From: Streptomyces sp. SDr-06 | GTDB lineage: Bacteria; Actinomycetota; Actinomycetes; Streptomycetales; Streptomycetaceae | Direction: 5' to 3' | Assembly: GCF_003324565.1 (NCBI RefSeq) | Contig: NZ_QOLA01000014.1 | Location: 1-64,000 of the forward strand | Length of the DNA: 64,000 nucleotides | Shown: positions 14,862 through 23,168 of the stretch, in pieces | How positions within the stretch are numbered: position 1 is the first letter of the stretch | Layout: the number at the start of each line of letters is the position of its first letter | Notes under the pieces: generated by a model | What the model saw: the letters and a program-made list of their open reading frames with translations, nothing else | The model's database searches: none | What the model was told of the DNA's origin: nothing | Translations under genes and position numbers: made by a program

Positions 14862-17627
14862 ATGTCGCAGCCCGCGCAGAACCTCGTGCTGATCGGCCAC
14901 GGCATGGTCGGCCACCGCCTCCTGGAGTCCCTCGCCGAACGCGGGGCCTTCGCCCGGCCCGGCGGCCCCGGCTGGCACGTCACGGTGCTCGCCGAGGAGG
15001 ACGTCCCCGCCTACGACCGCGTCCACCTCTCGTCCGCCTTCACCGGGGCCACGCCCGAACAACTCGCCCTCACGGACGACGCGTTCCTCCGGACGCACGG
15101 CATCGACCTGCGGCTCGGCGACCCCGCCGAGTCCGTCGACCCCGCGGCCCGCACCGTCACCACCACCTCCGGCGCTGTCGTCCCCTACGACGCCCTCGTC
15201 CTCGCCACCGGCTCCTACCCCTTCGTGCCGCCCATCCCCGGCGCCGACGCCACCGGCTGCTTCACCTACCGCACCCTCTACGACGTCGAACAGCTCACCG
15301 GCTACGTCCGCGAGGGTGCCCGCGGCGGCGGCGTCGTCATCGGAGGCGGGCTGCTCGGCCTGGAGGCGGCGGGCGCGCTGCGCACGCTCGGGCTGCGGAC
15401 CCACGTCGTCGAGTTCGCGCCGCGCCTCATGCCGCTCCAGGTCGACGACGGCGGCGCGGCCGCCCTGCGCACCACCATCGAGTCCATGGGCGTGGCCGTG
15501 CACACCGGTGTCGGGGCCCACGAGGTCGAGCTCGACGACGCGGGCCGGGTGCGCGGGCTCCGCCTCGGCGACGGCCGCCGCATCGACGCCGACGTCGTGG
15601 TCTTCTCCGCCGGAGTACGCCCCCGCGACCGGCTCGCCCGGACCTGCGGGCTCGCCGTCGGCGACCGGGGCGGCGTGGCCGTGGACGCGTACTGCCGCAC
15701 CACCGACCCGTACATCTACGCCATCGGCGAGTGCGCCCAGACCGCCGACGGCCGGGTCTACGGCCTGGTCGCCCCCGGCTATCAGATGGCCGAGACCGTC
15801 GCCGAGCGCCTGGCGGGCGACGGCGCGCTCACCTTCACCGGCGCCGACACCTCCACCAAACTGAAGCTGATGGGCGCCGACGTCGCCTCCTTCGGCGACC
15901 CCTTCGCCACCTCCGAGAGCGGCGCCGTCGAGGTGCTCTTCTCCGACGGGCGCAAGGGCGTCTACAAGAAGCTGCTCCTCGGCCCCGACGGGCGCCTCCT
16001 CGGCGGCATCCTGGTCGGCGACGCCGACGCGTACGGCTCCCTCAAGCCGCACACCGGACGCCAACTGCCCGCCCCGGCGGCCGTGTTCATCGCCCCGGGC
16101 GGCGGGGACGCGCCCGGCGCCGACGCGCTGCCGGACGACGCCGTCGTCTGCTCCTGCCACAACGTCACCAAGGGCCAGGTGCGCTCCGCCGTCGCCGAGC
16201 ACGGGCTAACCGACCTCGGCGGCGTCAAGCGCTGCACCAAGGCCGGCAGCGGCTGCGGCGGCTGCACCGGCGCGCTCCAGGCCGTCCTCGACACCGAGCT
16301 CGCCGCGTCGGGGGTGACCGGGCCGCAGGGGATCTGCGAGCACTTCGCGCTGTCCCGCTCCGAGATCTACGGTGTCGTCAAGGACCAACGCATCCGCTCC
16401 TTCGGCGAGTTGATGGCGCGCCACGGGCGCGGCGGCGAGGGATGCGCGGTGTGCAAGCCCGTCGTCGGCAACGTGCTCGGCACGCTCGCCCCCGAGCTCG
16501 GCATCGGGCACGTCCTCGACGGCGAGCAGGCCGCCCTCCAGGACTCCAACGACCTCTTCCTCGCCAACCTCCAGAAGGACGGCACCTACTCCGTCATCCC
16601 GCGCGTCCCCGGCGGCGAGGTCACCCCCGAGCAGGTCATCGTGCTCGGCGAGGTCGCCCGCGACTACGGCCTCTACACCAAGATCACCGGAGCCCAGCGC
16701 ATCGGTCTCTTCGGCGCCCGCGCCGACCAGCTCCCCGACATCTGGCGCCGCCTCGGCGCGGCGGGCTTCGAGTCCGGGCAGGCGTACGGAAAGTCGCTGC
16801 GGGCCGTCAAGTCCTGTGTGGGCGCCCGGTTCTGCCGCTTCGGACAGGGCGACTCCATCCAGCTCGCCATCGATCTGGAGACCCGCTACCGGGGGCTGCG
16901 CACCCCGCACAAGTTCAAGGGCGGCGTCTCCGGGTGCCTGCGCGAATGCGCCGAGGCGCGCGGCAAGGACATCGGCGTCATCGCGACGGCGAGCGGCTGG
17001 AACCTGTACGTCTGCGGCAACGGCGGCGCTCGGCCCCGCCACGCCGACCTGCTCGCCCGCGACCTGTCGACGGCCGAACTCCTGCGGACCGTCGACCGCT
17101 TCCTCATGTACTACGTGCGCACCGCCGAACGCCTGGAGCGCACCGCCGCCTGGATCGAGCGCATCGACGGCGGCCTGGAGCACCTCAAGGACGTACTCCT
17201 CGAAGACTCCCTCGGGATCTGCGCCGAGCTAGAAGCGCAGATGGACCGCCACGTCGCCGCCTACCAGGACGAATGGCAGGCCGTCCTCGCCGACCCCGCC
17301 GCCCTCGACCGCTTCGGGCGCGTCGACTTCGGCGCCCTCGATGACCTGGAGCCCGGCCGCGGCCGCCCCGCCCGGCTCCCCGACGGCGGCGAGGCAGCCC
17401 TGTTCAAGTCCCGCACCGGAGAGGTGTACGCGGTCTCCAACCGCGACCCGTTCTCCGGCGCCGACGTCATCGCGGGCGGCATCATGGGCACCCGCGACGG
17501 CGTCCCCGTGGTCACCTCGCCCATGCACAAGCAGGACTTCGACCTGCGCACCGGCCAGTGCCTCGACGACCCGGACGTCAGCCTCCCGGTCGTCGACCTC
17601 GCCGACCTCCCCGCCACCCGCTTCTGA
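14862..17627 (+). CDS. nirB: NADH-dependent nitrite reductase, fused NirB-NirD
   Basis: A 921-residue cytoplasmic enzyme reducing nitrite to ammonium with NADH. The order is an FAD/NAD-binding domain (1-410, VVIGGGLLGLEAAGAL), two BFD-like [2Fe-2S] segments (VCSCHNVTKGQ with RCTKAGSGCGGC, then GCAVCKP), and the siroheme/[4Fe-4S] domain. That last domain has the cluster cysteines in SCVGARFCRFG and SGCLRECAEARGKD. Residues ~827-921 match NirD, the small subunit normally a separate ~110-residue protein (LPDGGEAALF, AVSNRDPFSGA, SPMHKQDFDLRTGQCLDD). The usual NirB C-terminal tail is missing at the joint. No stop or start occurs between the two parts, so this is a true fusion. Confidence 0.93.
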   Translation: MSQPAQNLVLIGHGMVGHRLLESLAERGAFARPGGPGWHVTVLAEEDVPAYDRVHLSSAFTGATPEQLALTDDAFLRTHGIDLRLGDPAESVDPAARTVTTTSGAVVPYDALVLATGSYPFVPPIPGADATGCFTYRTLYDVEQLTGYVREGARGGGVVIGGGLLGLEAAGALRTLGLRTHVVEFAPRLMPLQVDDGGAAALRTTIESMGVAVHTGVGAHEVELDDAGRVRGLRLGDGRRIDADVVVFSAGVRPRDRLARTCGLAVGDRGGVAVDAYCRTTDPYIYAIGECAQTADGRVYGLVAPGYQMAETVAERLAGDGALTFTGADTSTKLKLMGADVASFGDPFATSESGAVEVLFSDGRKGVYKKLLLGPDGRLLGGILVGDADAYGSLKPHTGRQLPAPAAVFIAPGGGDAPGADALPDDAVVCSCHNVTKGQVRSAVAEHGLTDLGGVKRCTKAGSGCGGCTGALQAVLDTELAASGVTGPQGICEHFALSRSEIYGVVKDQRIRSFGELMARHGRGGEGCAVCKPVVGNVLGTLAPELGIGHVLDGEQAALQDSNDLFLANLQKDGTYSVIPRVPGGEVTPEQVIVLGEVARDYGLYTKITGAQRIGLFGARADQLPDIWRRLGAAGFESGQAYGKSLRAVKSCVGARFCRFGQGDSIQLAIDLETRYRGLRTPHKFKGGVSGCLRECAEARGKDIGVIATASGWNLYVCGNGGARPRHADLLARDLSTAELLRTVDRFLMYYVRTAERLERTAAWIERIDGGLEHLKDVLLEDSLGICAELEAQMDRHVAAYQDEWQAVLADPAALDRFGRVDFGALDDLEPGRGRPARLPDGGEAALFKSRTGEVYAVSNRDPFSGADVIAGGIMGTRDGVPVVTSPMHKQDFDLRTGQCLDDPDVSLPVVDLADLPATRF

Positions 17628-17810
17628 GCGGTCCCGGCGCCGTGCGGCGGCCCCGCCGGGACCCCGGCCCTGATCCGCAGGAAGGGCCGTACGGCGGCCC
17701 CACCGGGACCAACGGCAGCCCGCAGTCATGGCATTCGCCTCTCACCCCCACCCCGGCCGGCGACGCACCGTGGATATGTCAGGACTCGTCTCAACCCCCT
17801 GGGAAGCACC
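17628..17810. promoter_or_regulatory. nirBD-narK intergenic region with a direct repeat
   Basis: The 183-bp spacer carries a 23-bp direct repeat (17641-17663 and 17688-17710, core GGCGGCCCC.CCGGGACC, two differences). It is followed by a pyrimidine-rich stretch before narK. The role is unknown; it could be a regulator-binding pair or a processing site. Confidence 0.35.
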
Positions 17811-19241
17811 ATGAGTTCCGCGCTCCAGCCGTCCACCCGGCCCCCGGCAGGCCCCGACGCCCCCGTCTCGTACGACCCCGAGGACTACCGGCCCGGCCGC
17901 ACCATCACCGCATGGGAGCCGGAGAACGAGGTCTTCTGGCGTTCGGTCGGCCGCAAGGTCGCCACCCGGAACCTGTGGATCGCCGTCCCCGCCCTGCTCG
18001 TCGCCTTCGTGGTCTGGCAGGTGTGGTCCGTCACCGCGACGAACCTCAAGGACGTCGGCTTCTCCTTCTCCACCTCGCAGCTGTTCTGGCTCACCGCCAT
18101 CCCCGGCCTGACCGGCGGCACCGCCCGCATCTTCTACACCTTCCTCGGCCCGATGATCGGCCAGCGCCGCTTCACCGCGCTGTCGACGGTCGTGCTGATC
18201 GTGCCGCTGATCTGGCTCGGCATCGCCATCCAGGACACCTCGACCCCGTACGGCGTCATGGTGATCATCGCGGCGCTGTGCGGCATCGGCGGCGCCAACT
18301 TCGCCTCCTCGCTCGCCAACATCGGCTTCTTCTTCCCGAAGAAGGAGAAGGGCAACGCCACCGGCATCAACGGCGGGCTCGGCAACCTCGGCGTCTCCGT
18401 CGTCCAGCTGCTCACCCCGATCGTGATCACCTTCTCGACCATCGCGATCGGCACCGCCCAGCACAAGAAGGACGGCACCCCGGTCTACCTGCAGAACGCC
18501 GCGTTCCTGTGGGTCCCGGTCCTCATCGTCCTCGCGCTGATCGCCTGGTTCGGCCAGAACGACCTGAAGGTGGCCGCCACCCCGTTCAGCAAGCAGAAGG
18601 TGATCTTCCGCCGCAAGCACACCTGGCTGATGACCTGGCTGTACGTCGGCACCTTCGGCTCCTTCATCGGCTTCGCCGCCGCCCTGCCGCTGCTCATCAA
18701 GACGACCTTCCCGGCCTACTCGGTGGCCACCTACGCCTGGATGGGCCCGGCGCTCGGCGCGCTGGCCCGCTGGGCGGGCGGCTGGATCGCCGACAAGCTC
18801 GGCGGCGCGCGGGTCACCATCATCTCGTTCGTCGGCATGGCGCTCGCGATCATCGGCGTCATCAACTTCCTTCCGGCGGGCGGCGGTTCGGGCAACTTCT
18901 ACGGCTTCTTCGGCTGCTTCCTGGCCGCGTTCTTCTTCTCCGGCGTCGGCAACGGCTCCACCTTCCGGCAGATCCCGGTGATCTTCCGCAACCAGCACCT
19001 GAAGGGGCTGGCCGAGGGCACGCCGGAGTACGCCAAGGCGCTCAAGCAGGCCGAGATGGAGGCGGGCGCGGTCACCGGCTTCACCTCCGCGATCGCCGCG
19101 TACGGCTTCTTCTTCATCCCGGCGATGTTCGCCAACTTCGCGGTGACCAGCGCGATGTGGGGCTTCGTGGCCTTCTACGCCAGCAGCGTCGTGCTCGCCT
19201 GGTGGTACTACGCCCGCACGTCGGCGGAGGCCCCGAGCTAG
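17811..19241 (+). CDS. narK: Nitrate/nitrite transporter, NarK/NNP family MFS
   Basis: A 476-residue polytopic inner-membrane carrier of the nitrate/nitrite porter family. Both nitrate signature regions are recognisable: one around GIGGANFASSLANIGFFFPKKEKGNATGINGGLGNLGVS, and a second around FSGVGNGSTFRQIPVIF in the C-terminal half. Twelve TM segments are expected. An unusually long hydrophilic N-terminus (~45 residues) precedes TM1. It probably imports nitrate or exports nitrite, feeding or protecting NirBD encoded just upstream. Direction and substrate preference cannot be read from sequence. Confidence 0.93.
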   Translation: MSSALQPSTRPPAGPDAPVSYDPEDYRPGRTITAWEPENEVFWRSVGRKVATRNLWIAVPALLVAFVVWQVWSVTATNLKDVGFSFSTSQLFWLTAIPGLTGGTARIFYTFLGPMIGQRRFTALSTVVLIVPLIWLGIAIQDTSTPYGVMVIIAALCGIGGANFASSLANIGFFFPKKEKGNATGINGGLGNLGVSVVQLLTPIVITFSTIAIGTAQHKKDGTPVYLQNAAFLWVPVLIVLALIAWFGQNDLKVAATPFSKQKVIFRRKHTWLMTWLYVGTFGSFIGFAAALPLLIKTTFPAYSVATYAWMGPALGALARWAGGWIADKLGGARVTIISFVGMALAIIGVINFLPAGGGSGNFYGFFGCFLAAFFFSGVGNGSTFRQIPVIFRNQHLKGLAEGTPEYAKALKQAEMEAGAVTGFTSAIAAYGFFFIPAMFANFAVTSAMWGFVAFYASSVVLAWWYYARTSAEAPS

Positions 19242-19260
19242 GCCGGAACCGTTCCGGGGA

Positions 19261-19303
19261 AAAGGGCCCGCGCGTCGGATCGAACCGGCTGCGCGGGCCC
19301 TTT
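19261..19303 (+). terminator. narK terminator
   Basis: AAAGGGCCCGCGC (19261-19273) is the exact complement of GCGCGGGCCCTTT (19291-19303), so the paired stem runs from an A-rich to a T-rich end, 20 bp after the narK stop. It separates narK from the pfl promoter. Confidence 0.88.
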
Positions 19304-19343
19304 CGGTGTCTGTGACGGAAATCCGGCCCAGGGTGGAGAAATT

Positions 19344-19363
19344 CTTGTGAATGCATTCACAAG
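19344..19363. promoter_or_regulatory. Rex-type operator upstream of pflB
   Basis: CTTGTGAATGCATTCACAAG is a perfect 20-bp palindrome. It contains TTGTGAA-N4-TTCACAA, the consensus recognised by Rex, the NADH/NAD+-sensing repressor of actinomycetes and Firmicutes. It lies 211 bp upstream of the pflB start in a relatively AT-rich segment. The gap 19304-19573 has no gene. A GGGGCC-AA-GGTCCC dyad (19371-19384) follows the palindrome closely. The expected effect is repression at low NADH and release when respiration is limited. Confidence 0.8.
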
Positions 19364-19573
19364 TGAACTAGGGGCCAAGGTCCCGGAGAAAAATGCAGGT
19401 CAAGGGCGTCGTCAAGAGTGATGGGAGGGAGGGGGCGGGACTTCCGGCCCGATTCTGGTGACCTATGCCGACCCCTCTGATCGATCAAAAGGAGTGGAAT
19501 GGGAACAGGCCAAGAGAGCCCCGGCTCCACGGCCGAAGTGCCACACCAACGGTGATTCGGAAGGGTGTCTGCC

Positions 19574-21844
19574 ATGACCGCGACTCCTGCAGAGGCAACG
19601 AAGAACGGCGGAGCCTGGGACGGCTTCAAGGGCGGACTGTGGCGCGACGCCATCGACGTCCGCGACTTCGTCCAGCAGAACTACACGCCGTACGAGGGTG
19701 GCGCCGACTTCCTCACCGGCCCCACCCGGCGCACCACCGCCGTGTGGAACAAGCTCCTGTCGATGTTCCCGCAGGAGATCGAGCAGGGCATCCACGACGT
19801 GGACGTGAAGACCCCGTCCCGCATCGACGCCTTCCGCCCCGGCTACATCGACGGCACCGCCGCCGACCACAGCGACCTCATCGTGGGCCTCCAGACCGAC
19901 GCCCCCCTCAAGCGCGCCATCATGCCCAACGGCGGCTGGCGCATGGTCGAAGGCGCCCTCAACGCCTACGGCTACGAAGCCGACCCCGAGGTGCGCGAGG
20001 TCTACACCCACCTCCGCAAGACCCACAACGAAGGCGTCTTCGACGCGTACACCCCCGAGATCCGCGCCTGCCGCTCCTCCGGCATCATCACCGGCCTGCC
20101 CGACGCCTACGGACGCGGCCGCATCATCGGCGACTACCGGCGCGTCGCCCTGTACGGCGTCGACCGCCTCATCCAGGCCAAGGAGGCCGACAAGGCGCGC
20201 CTCGGCGAGGCATGGGCCACGGAAACGGTCATCCGCGACCGCGAGGAGATCTCCGAGCAGATCAAGGCCCTGAACGAACTCAAGGCCATGGCCCTCGCCT
20301 ACGGCTACGACATCTCCGGCCCCGCCACCACCGGCCGCGAAGCCGTCCAGTGGCTCTACTTCGCCTACCTCGCCGCCGTGAAGGAGCAGAACGGCGCGGC
20401 CATGTCGATCGGCCGCATCGACAACTTCCTCGACATCTACCTCCAGCGCGACATCGACGCCGGACTCCTCACCGAGGAGCAGGCCCAGGAGTTCATCGAC
20501 GACTTCGTCATCAAGCTCCGCATCGTCCGCTTCCTGCGCACCCCCGAATACAACGAGCTGTACTCCGGCGACCCCACCTGGGTCACCTGGTCCATGGCCG
20601 GCATCGGCGAAGACGGCCGCCCCCTCGTCTCCCGCACGACCTTCCGCGCCCTGCAGACCCTCTACAACCTCGGCCCCGCGCCCGAACCGAACCTCACCGT
20701 CTTCTGGTCCAGCCGACTCCCCGCCGGATTCAAGGACTTCGCCGCCAAGGTCGCCATCGACACCTCGGCCATCCAGTTCGAGTCCGACGAGCTGATGCGC
20801 CCCAAGTACGGTGACGACACCGCCATCGCCTGCTGCGTCTCGGCCATGGCCACCGGCAAGCAGATGCAGTTCTTCGGCGCCCGCGTCAACGTCGCCAAGG
20901 CCCTGCTCTACGCCATCAACGGCGGCCGCGACGAGAAGAGCGGAAAGCTCGTCGTCGAGGGCTTCACCCCCATCGAGGGCGAGTACCTCGACTACGAGAG
21001 CGTCGCCGCCCAGTACGACGCCATGCTGGACTGGCTCGCCAAGACGTACGTCCACGCCCTCAACGTCATCCACTACATGCACGACAAGTACGCCTACGAG
21101 CGCATCGAGATGGCGCTGCACGACCAGCAGATCCTGCGCACCATGGCCTGCGGCATCGCGGGGCTCTCGGTCGCCGCCGACTCGCTGTCCGCCATCAAGC
21201 ACGCCAAGGTCAAGGTGGTCCGCGACGAGACCGGCCTCGCCGTCGACTACGAGATCGAGGGCGACTACCCGGCGTACGGCAACAACGACGACCGCGCCGA
21301 CGAACTGGCCACCAAGATCGTGCACGACTTCATGGAGAAGGTGCGCAAGCACCCCACCTACCGCGACGCCGTCCACACCCAGTCCGTGCTGACCATCACC
21401 TCCAACGTCGTCTACGGCAAGAAGACCGGCAACACCCCCGACGGGCGCCGCGCCGGCACCCCGTTCGCGCCCGGTGCCAACCCCATGAACGGCCGCGACG
21501 AGCACGGCTACATCGCCTCCGCCCTGTCCGTCGCCAAGCTGCCCTACGACGACGCCGAGGACGGCATCTCGCTCACCAACACCATCACCCCCGACGCGCT
21601 CGGCCGCACCCCGCAGGAGCGCATCGACAACCTGTCCGGCGTCCTCGACGGCTTCATGGCCAGCGACGGCTTCCACATGAACGTCAACGTCCTCGACAAG
21701 GCCACCCTGGAAGACGCCATGCGGCACCCGGAGAACTACCCCCAGCTGACCATCCGGGTCTCCGGCTACGCCGTCAACTTCGTCCGCCTCACCCGCGAAC
21801 AGCAGCTGGACGTCATCAACCGGACGTTCCACGGGGCGCTTTGA
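19574..21844 (+). CDS. pflB: Formate C-acetyltransferase (pyruvate formate-lyase)
   Basis: A 756-residue glycyl-radical enzyme that converts pyruvate and CoA to acetyl-CoA and formate without oxygen. The catalytic cysteine pair Cys420-Cys421 sits in AIACCVSAM and the radical Gly731 in RVSGYAV, close to E. coli Cys418/419 and Gly734. Overall length matches (759 in E. coli). The start ATG at 19574 follows GGAAGGG; an in-frame GTG three codons earlier is possible. The activating enzyme lies downstream on the same strand. The enzyme is oxygen-labile, so its presence implies operation in hypoxic hyphae. Confidence 0.96.
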   Translation: MTATPAEATKNGGAWDGFKGGLWRDAIDVRDFVQQNYTPYEGGADFLTGPTRRTTAVWNKLLSMFPQEIEQGIHDVDVKTPSRIDAFRPGYIDGTAADHSDLIVGLQTDAPLKRAIMPNGGWRMVEGALNAYGYEADPEVREVYTHLRKTHNEGVFDAYTPEIRACRSSGIITGLPDAYGRGRIIGDYRRVALYGVDRLIQAKEADKARLGEAWATETVIRDREEISEQIKALNELKAMALAYGYDISGPATTGREAVQWLYFAYLAAVKEQNGAAMSIGRIDNFLDIYLQRDIDAGLLTEEQAQEFIDDFVIKLRIVRFLRTPEYNELYSGDPTWVTWSMAGIGEDGRPLVSRTTFRALQTLYNLGPAPEPNLTVFWSSRLPAGFKDFAAKVAIDTSAIQFESDELMRPKYGDDTAIACCVSAMATGKQMQFFGARVNVAKALLYAINGGRDEKSGKLVVEGFTPIEGEYLDYESVAAQYDAMLDWLAKTYVHALNVIHYMHDKYAYERIEMALHDQQILRTMACGIAGLSVAADSLSAIKHAKVKVVRDETGLAVDYEIEGDYPAYGNNDDRADELATKIVHDFMEKVRKHPTYRDAVHTQSVLTITSNVVYGKKTGNTPDGRRAGTPFAPGANPMNGRDEHGYIASALSVAKLPYDDAEDGISLTNTITPDALGRTPQERIDNLSGVLDGFMASDGFHMNVNVLDKATLEDAMRHPENYPQLTIRVSGYAVNFVRLTREQQLDVINRTFHGAL

Positions 21845-21850
21845 GGACGC

Positions 21851-21884
21851 GGGGGTGGGGGGGCTCCCCCTCCCCCCCACCCCC
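21851..21884 (+). promoter_or_regulatory. Very stable G/C hairpin between pflB and pflA
   Basis: GGGGGTGGGGGGG (21851-21863) pairs perfectly with CCCCCCCACCCCC (21872-21884) around an 8-nt loop, seven bases after the pflB stop. A C-rich, G-poor stretch follows to about 21930. It may lower pflA expression relative to pflB, or protect the pflB 3' end. Confidence 0.65.
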
Positions 21885-21958
21885 CTCGCCCACCCACCCC
21901 CACCTCCGCCCAACCCCTCCCTCAATCCCAGCCGGTCCCAGTCCAGGAAGGTCCTGCC

Positions 21959-22789
21959 ATGGCCGTTCTGCTCAGCTCCGAGATCCCCGTCGGCCGCCCG
22001 GCGCACGCCGACCGCGACGAGGACGCCAGCACGCTCGCCGGGGCGGCCACCCGTCGGCCGATCGTCGGGTCGGTGCACTCCTGGGACCTGTCGACCGGCG
22101 TCGACGGGCCGGGCACGCGCTTCGTCACCTTCCTCTCGGGCTGTCCGCTGACCTGCCTGTACTGTCACAACCCCGACACCTGGCGGATGCGCAACGGCAA
22201 GCGCACCACCGCCGACGACGTGGTCGCCGAGGCCGCGAAGTACACGACCTTCATCCGCGCGGCGGGCGGCGGCGCCACCGTCAGCGGCGGCGAACCGCTG
22301 CTCCAGCCCGTGTTCGCCGGTGAACTACTGCACCGCTACAAGCACGAACTCGGCCTGCACACCGCCCTGGACACCTCCGGTTTCCTCGGCACCCGGGCCA
22401 CCGACGCGCTGCTGCGCGACGTGGACCTGGTGCTCCTCGACATCAAGTCCTGGGACCGCGAGACGTACCGCGAGGTCACGGGCCGGCCGTTGCAGCCCAC
22501 GCTGGACTTCGCGCGGCGTCTCGCGGACCTCGGCAAGGAGGTCCATGTCCGCTTCGTTCTGGTGCCGGGTCTCACGGACGCCCCCTCCAACATCGAGGGC
22601 GTCGCCTCCTTCGCCGCCTCACTCGGCAATGTGTCCCGCGTCGACGTCCTTCCCTTCCACAAGCTGGGCGAGGCCAAGTGGCAGGCCCTCGACATGAACT
22701 TCACCCTCCACGACACCCCGTCCCCCACTCCGGACCAGGTGGCCACCGCCCGCGAGCACTTCACCGCCCACGGCCTGCATGCGGTCTGA
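21959..22789 (+). CDS. pflA: Pyruvate formate-lyase activating enzyme (radical SAM)
   Basis: A 276-residue radical SAM enzyme that abstracts a hydrogen from the PflB glycine. The 4Fe-4S motif is C-x3-C-x2-C at Cys62, Cys66 and Cys69 (SGCPLTCLYCHNPDTW). The SAM-binding SGGEPLLQP motif and LLDIKSWD follow. It has a ~30-residue N-terminal extension before RRPIVGSVHSWD compared with the E. coli enzyme. It starts 114 bp after pflB with GGAAGG as RBS and should share the Rex-controlled promoter, modulated by the intervening hairpin. Confidence 0.95.
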   Translation: MAVLLSSEIPVGRPAHADRDEDASTLAGAATRRPIVGSVHSWDLSTGVDGPGTRFVTFLSGCPLTCLYCHNPDTWRMRNGKRTTADDVVAEAAKYTTFIRAAGGGATVSGGEPLLQPVFAGELLHRYKHELGLHTALDTSGFLGTRATDALLRDVDLVLLDIKSWDRETYREVTGRPLQPTLDFARRLADLGKEVHVRFVLVPGLTDAPSNIEGVASFAASLGNVSRVDVLPFHKLGEAKWQALDMNFTLHDTPSPTPDQVATAREHFTAHGLHAV

Positions 22790-23168
22790 GGCAGCGGCCA
22801 CACCACCACGCGCGCGAGCTGTCCCCGAAAGACCACCAGCGACCGCGTGCGATCCGCCCTCAAATCGGCGCCAGTGAGCGGTAGTTGGGGAGAGCCCTCG
22901 CCCCCTCCCCGCACCCCTCCCATCTCTTCCCCCTCCCCGTTAATGCTTTGCGGGTGGGGGACGGCCGTGCGTACGGTGCTGCGCATGGGTTCCCTGTGAC
23001 AGTCCCCGTACGGCCGCGTTGAGCTTCGCTCCGCCGCCGTACGTCGTCATCCGCGTTCCGCCTCCTCCCGCGCTGCCGTCTGCCCGGCCCCGTCGCGGAC
23101 TGTTCCGGCTGAGCGGATGCGTTCATCCGCCCATTCCTTCCGGCTCGGCCGAGAACAGGGGACTGCCC
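22790..23168 (+). promoter_or_regulatory. Leader region of the ABC-F gene
   Basis: No protein gene of normal size occurs in these 379 bp. The left half is C/T-rich. From 22985 there are two tiny overlapping frames, ATG GGT TCC CTG TGA (22985-22999) and a GTG-started frame reading VTVPVRPR (22996-23022). GTACGG/CCGTAC arms bracket them. A perfect 7-bp hairpin, GCGGATG-CGTT-CATCCGC, lies at 23113-23130, and the flanks GTTCCGGCTGAG and CTCGGCCGAGAAC can extend it. Such leaders commonly control ABC-F ribosome-protection genes by drug-induced stalling. Here that is an inference. Confidence 0.45.

Noticed and set aside
17628..17810. A further DosR/OsdR-like box (GGGACCCCGGCCC at 17658)
   Set aside because: Thirteen bases instead of fourteen and made almost wholly of G and C; indistinguishable from background at this composition.
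19463..22168. A 901-residue minus-strand open frame opposite pflB
   Set aside because: Low-complexity Val/Gly/Asp sequence mirroring pflB codons. The plus strand encodes an unmistakable pyruvate formate-lyase.
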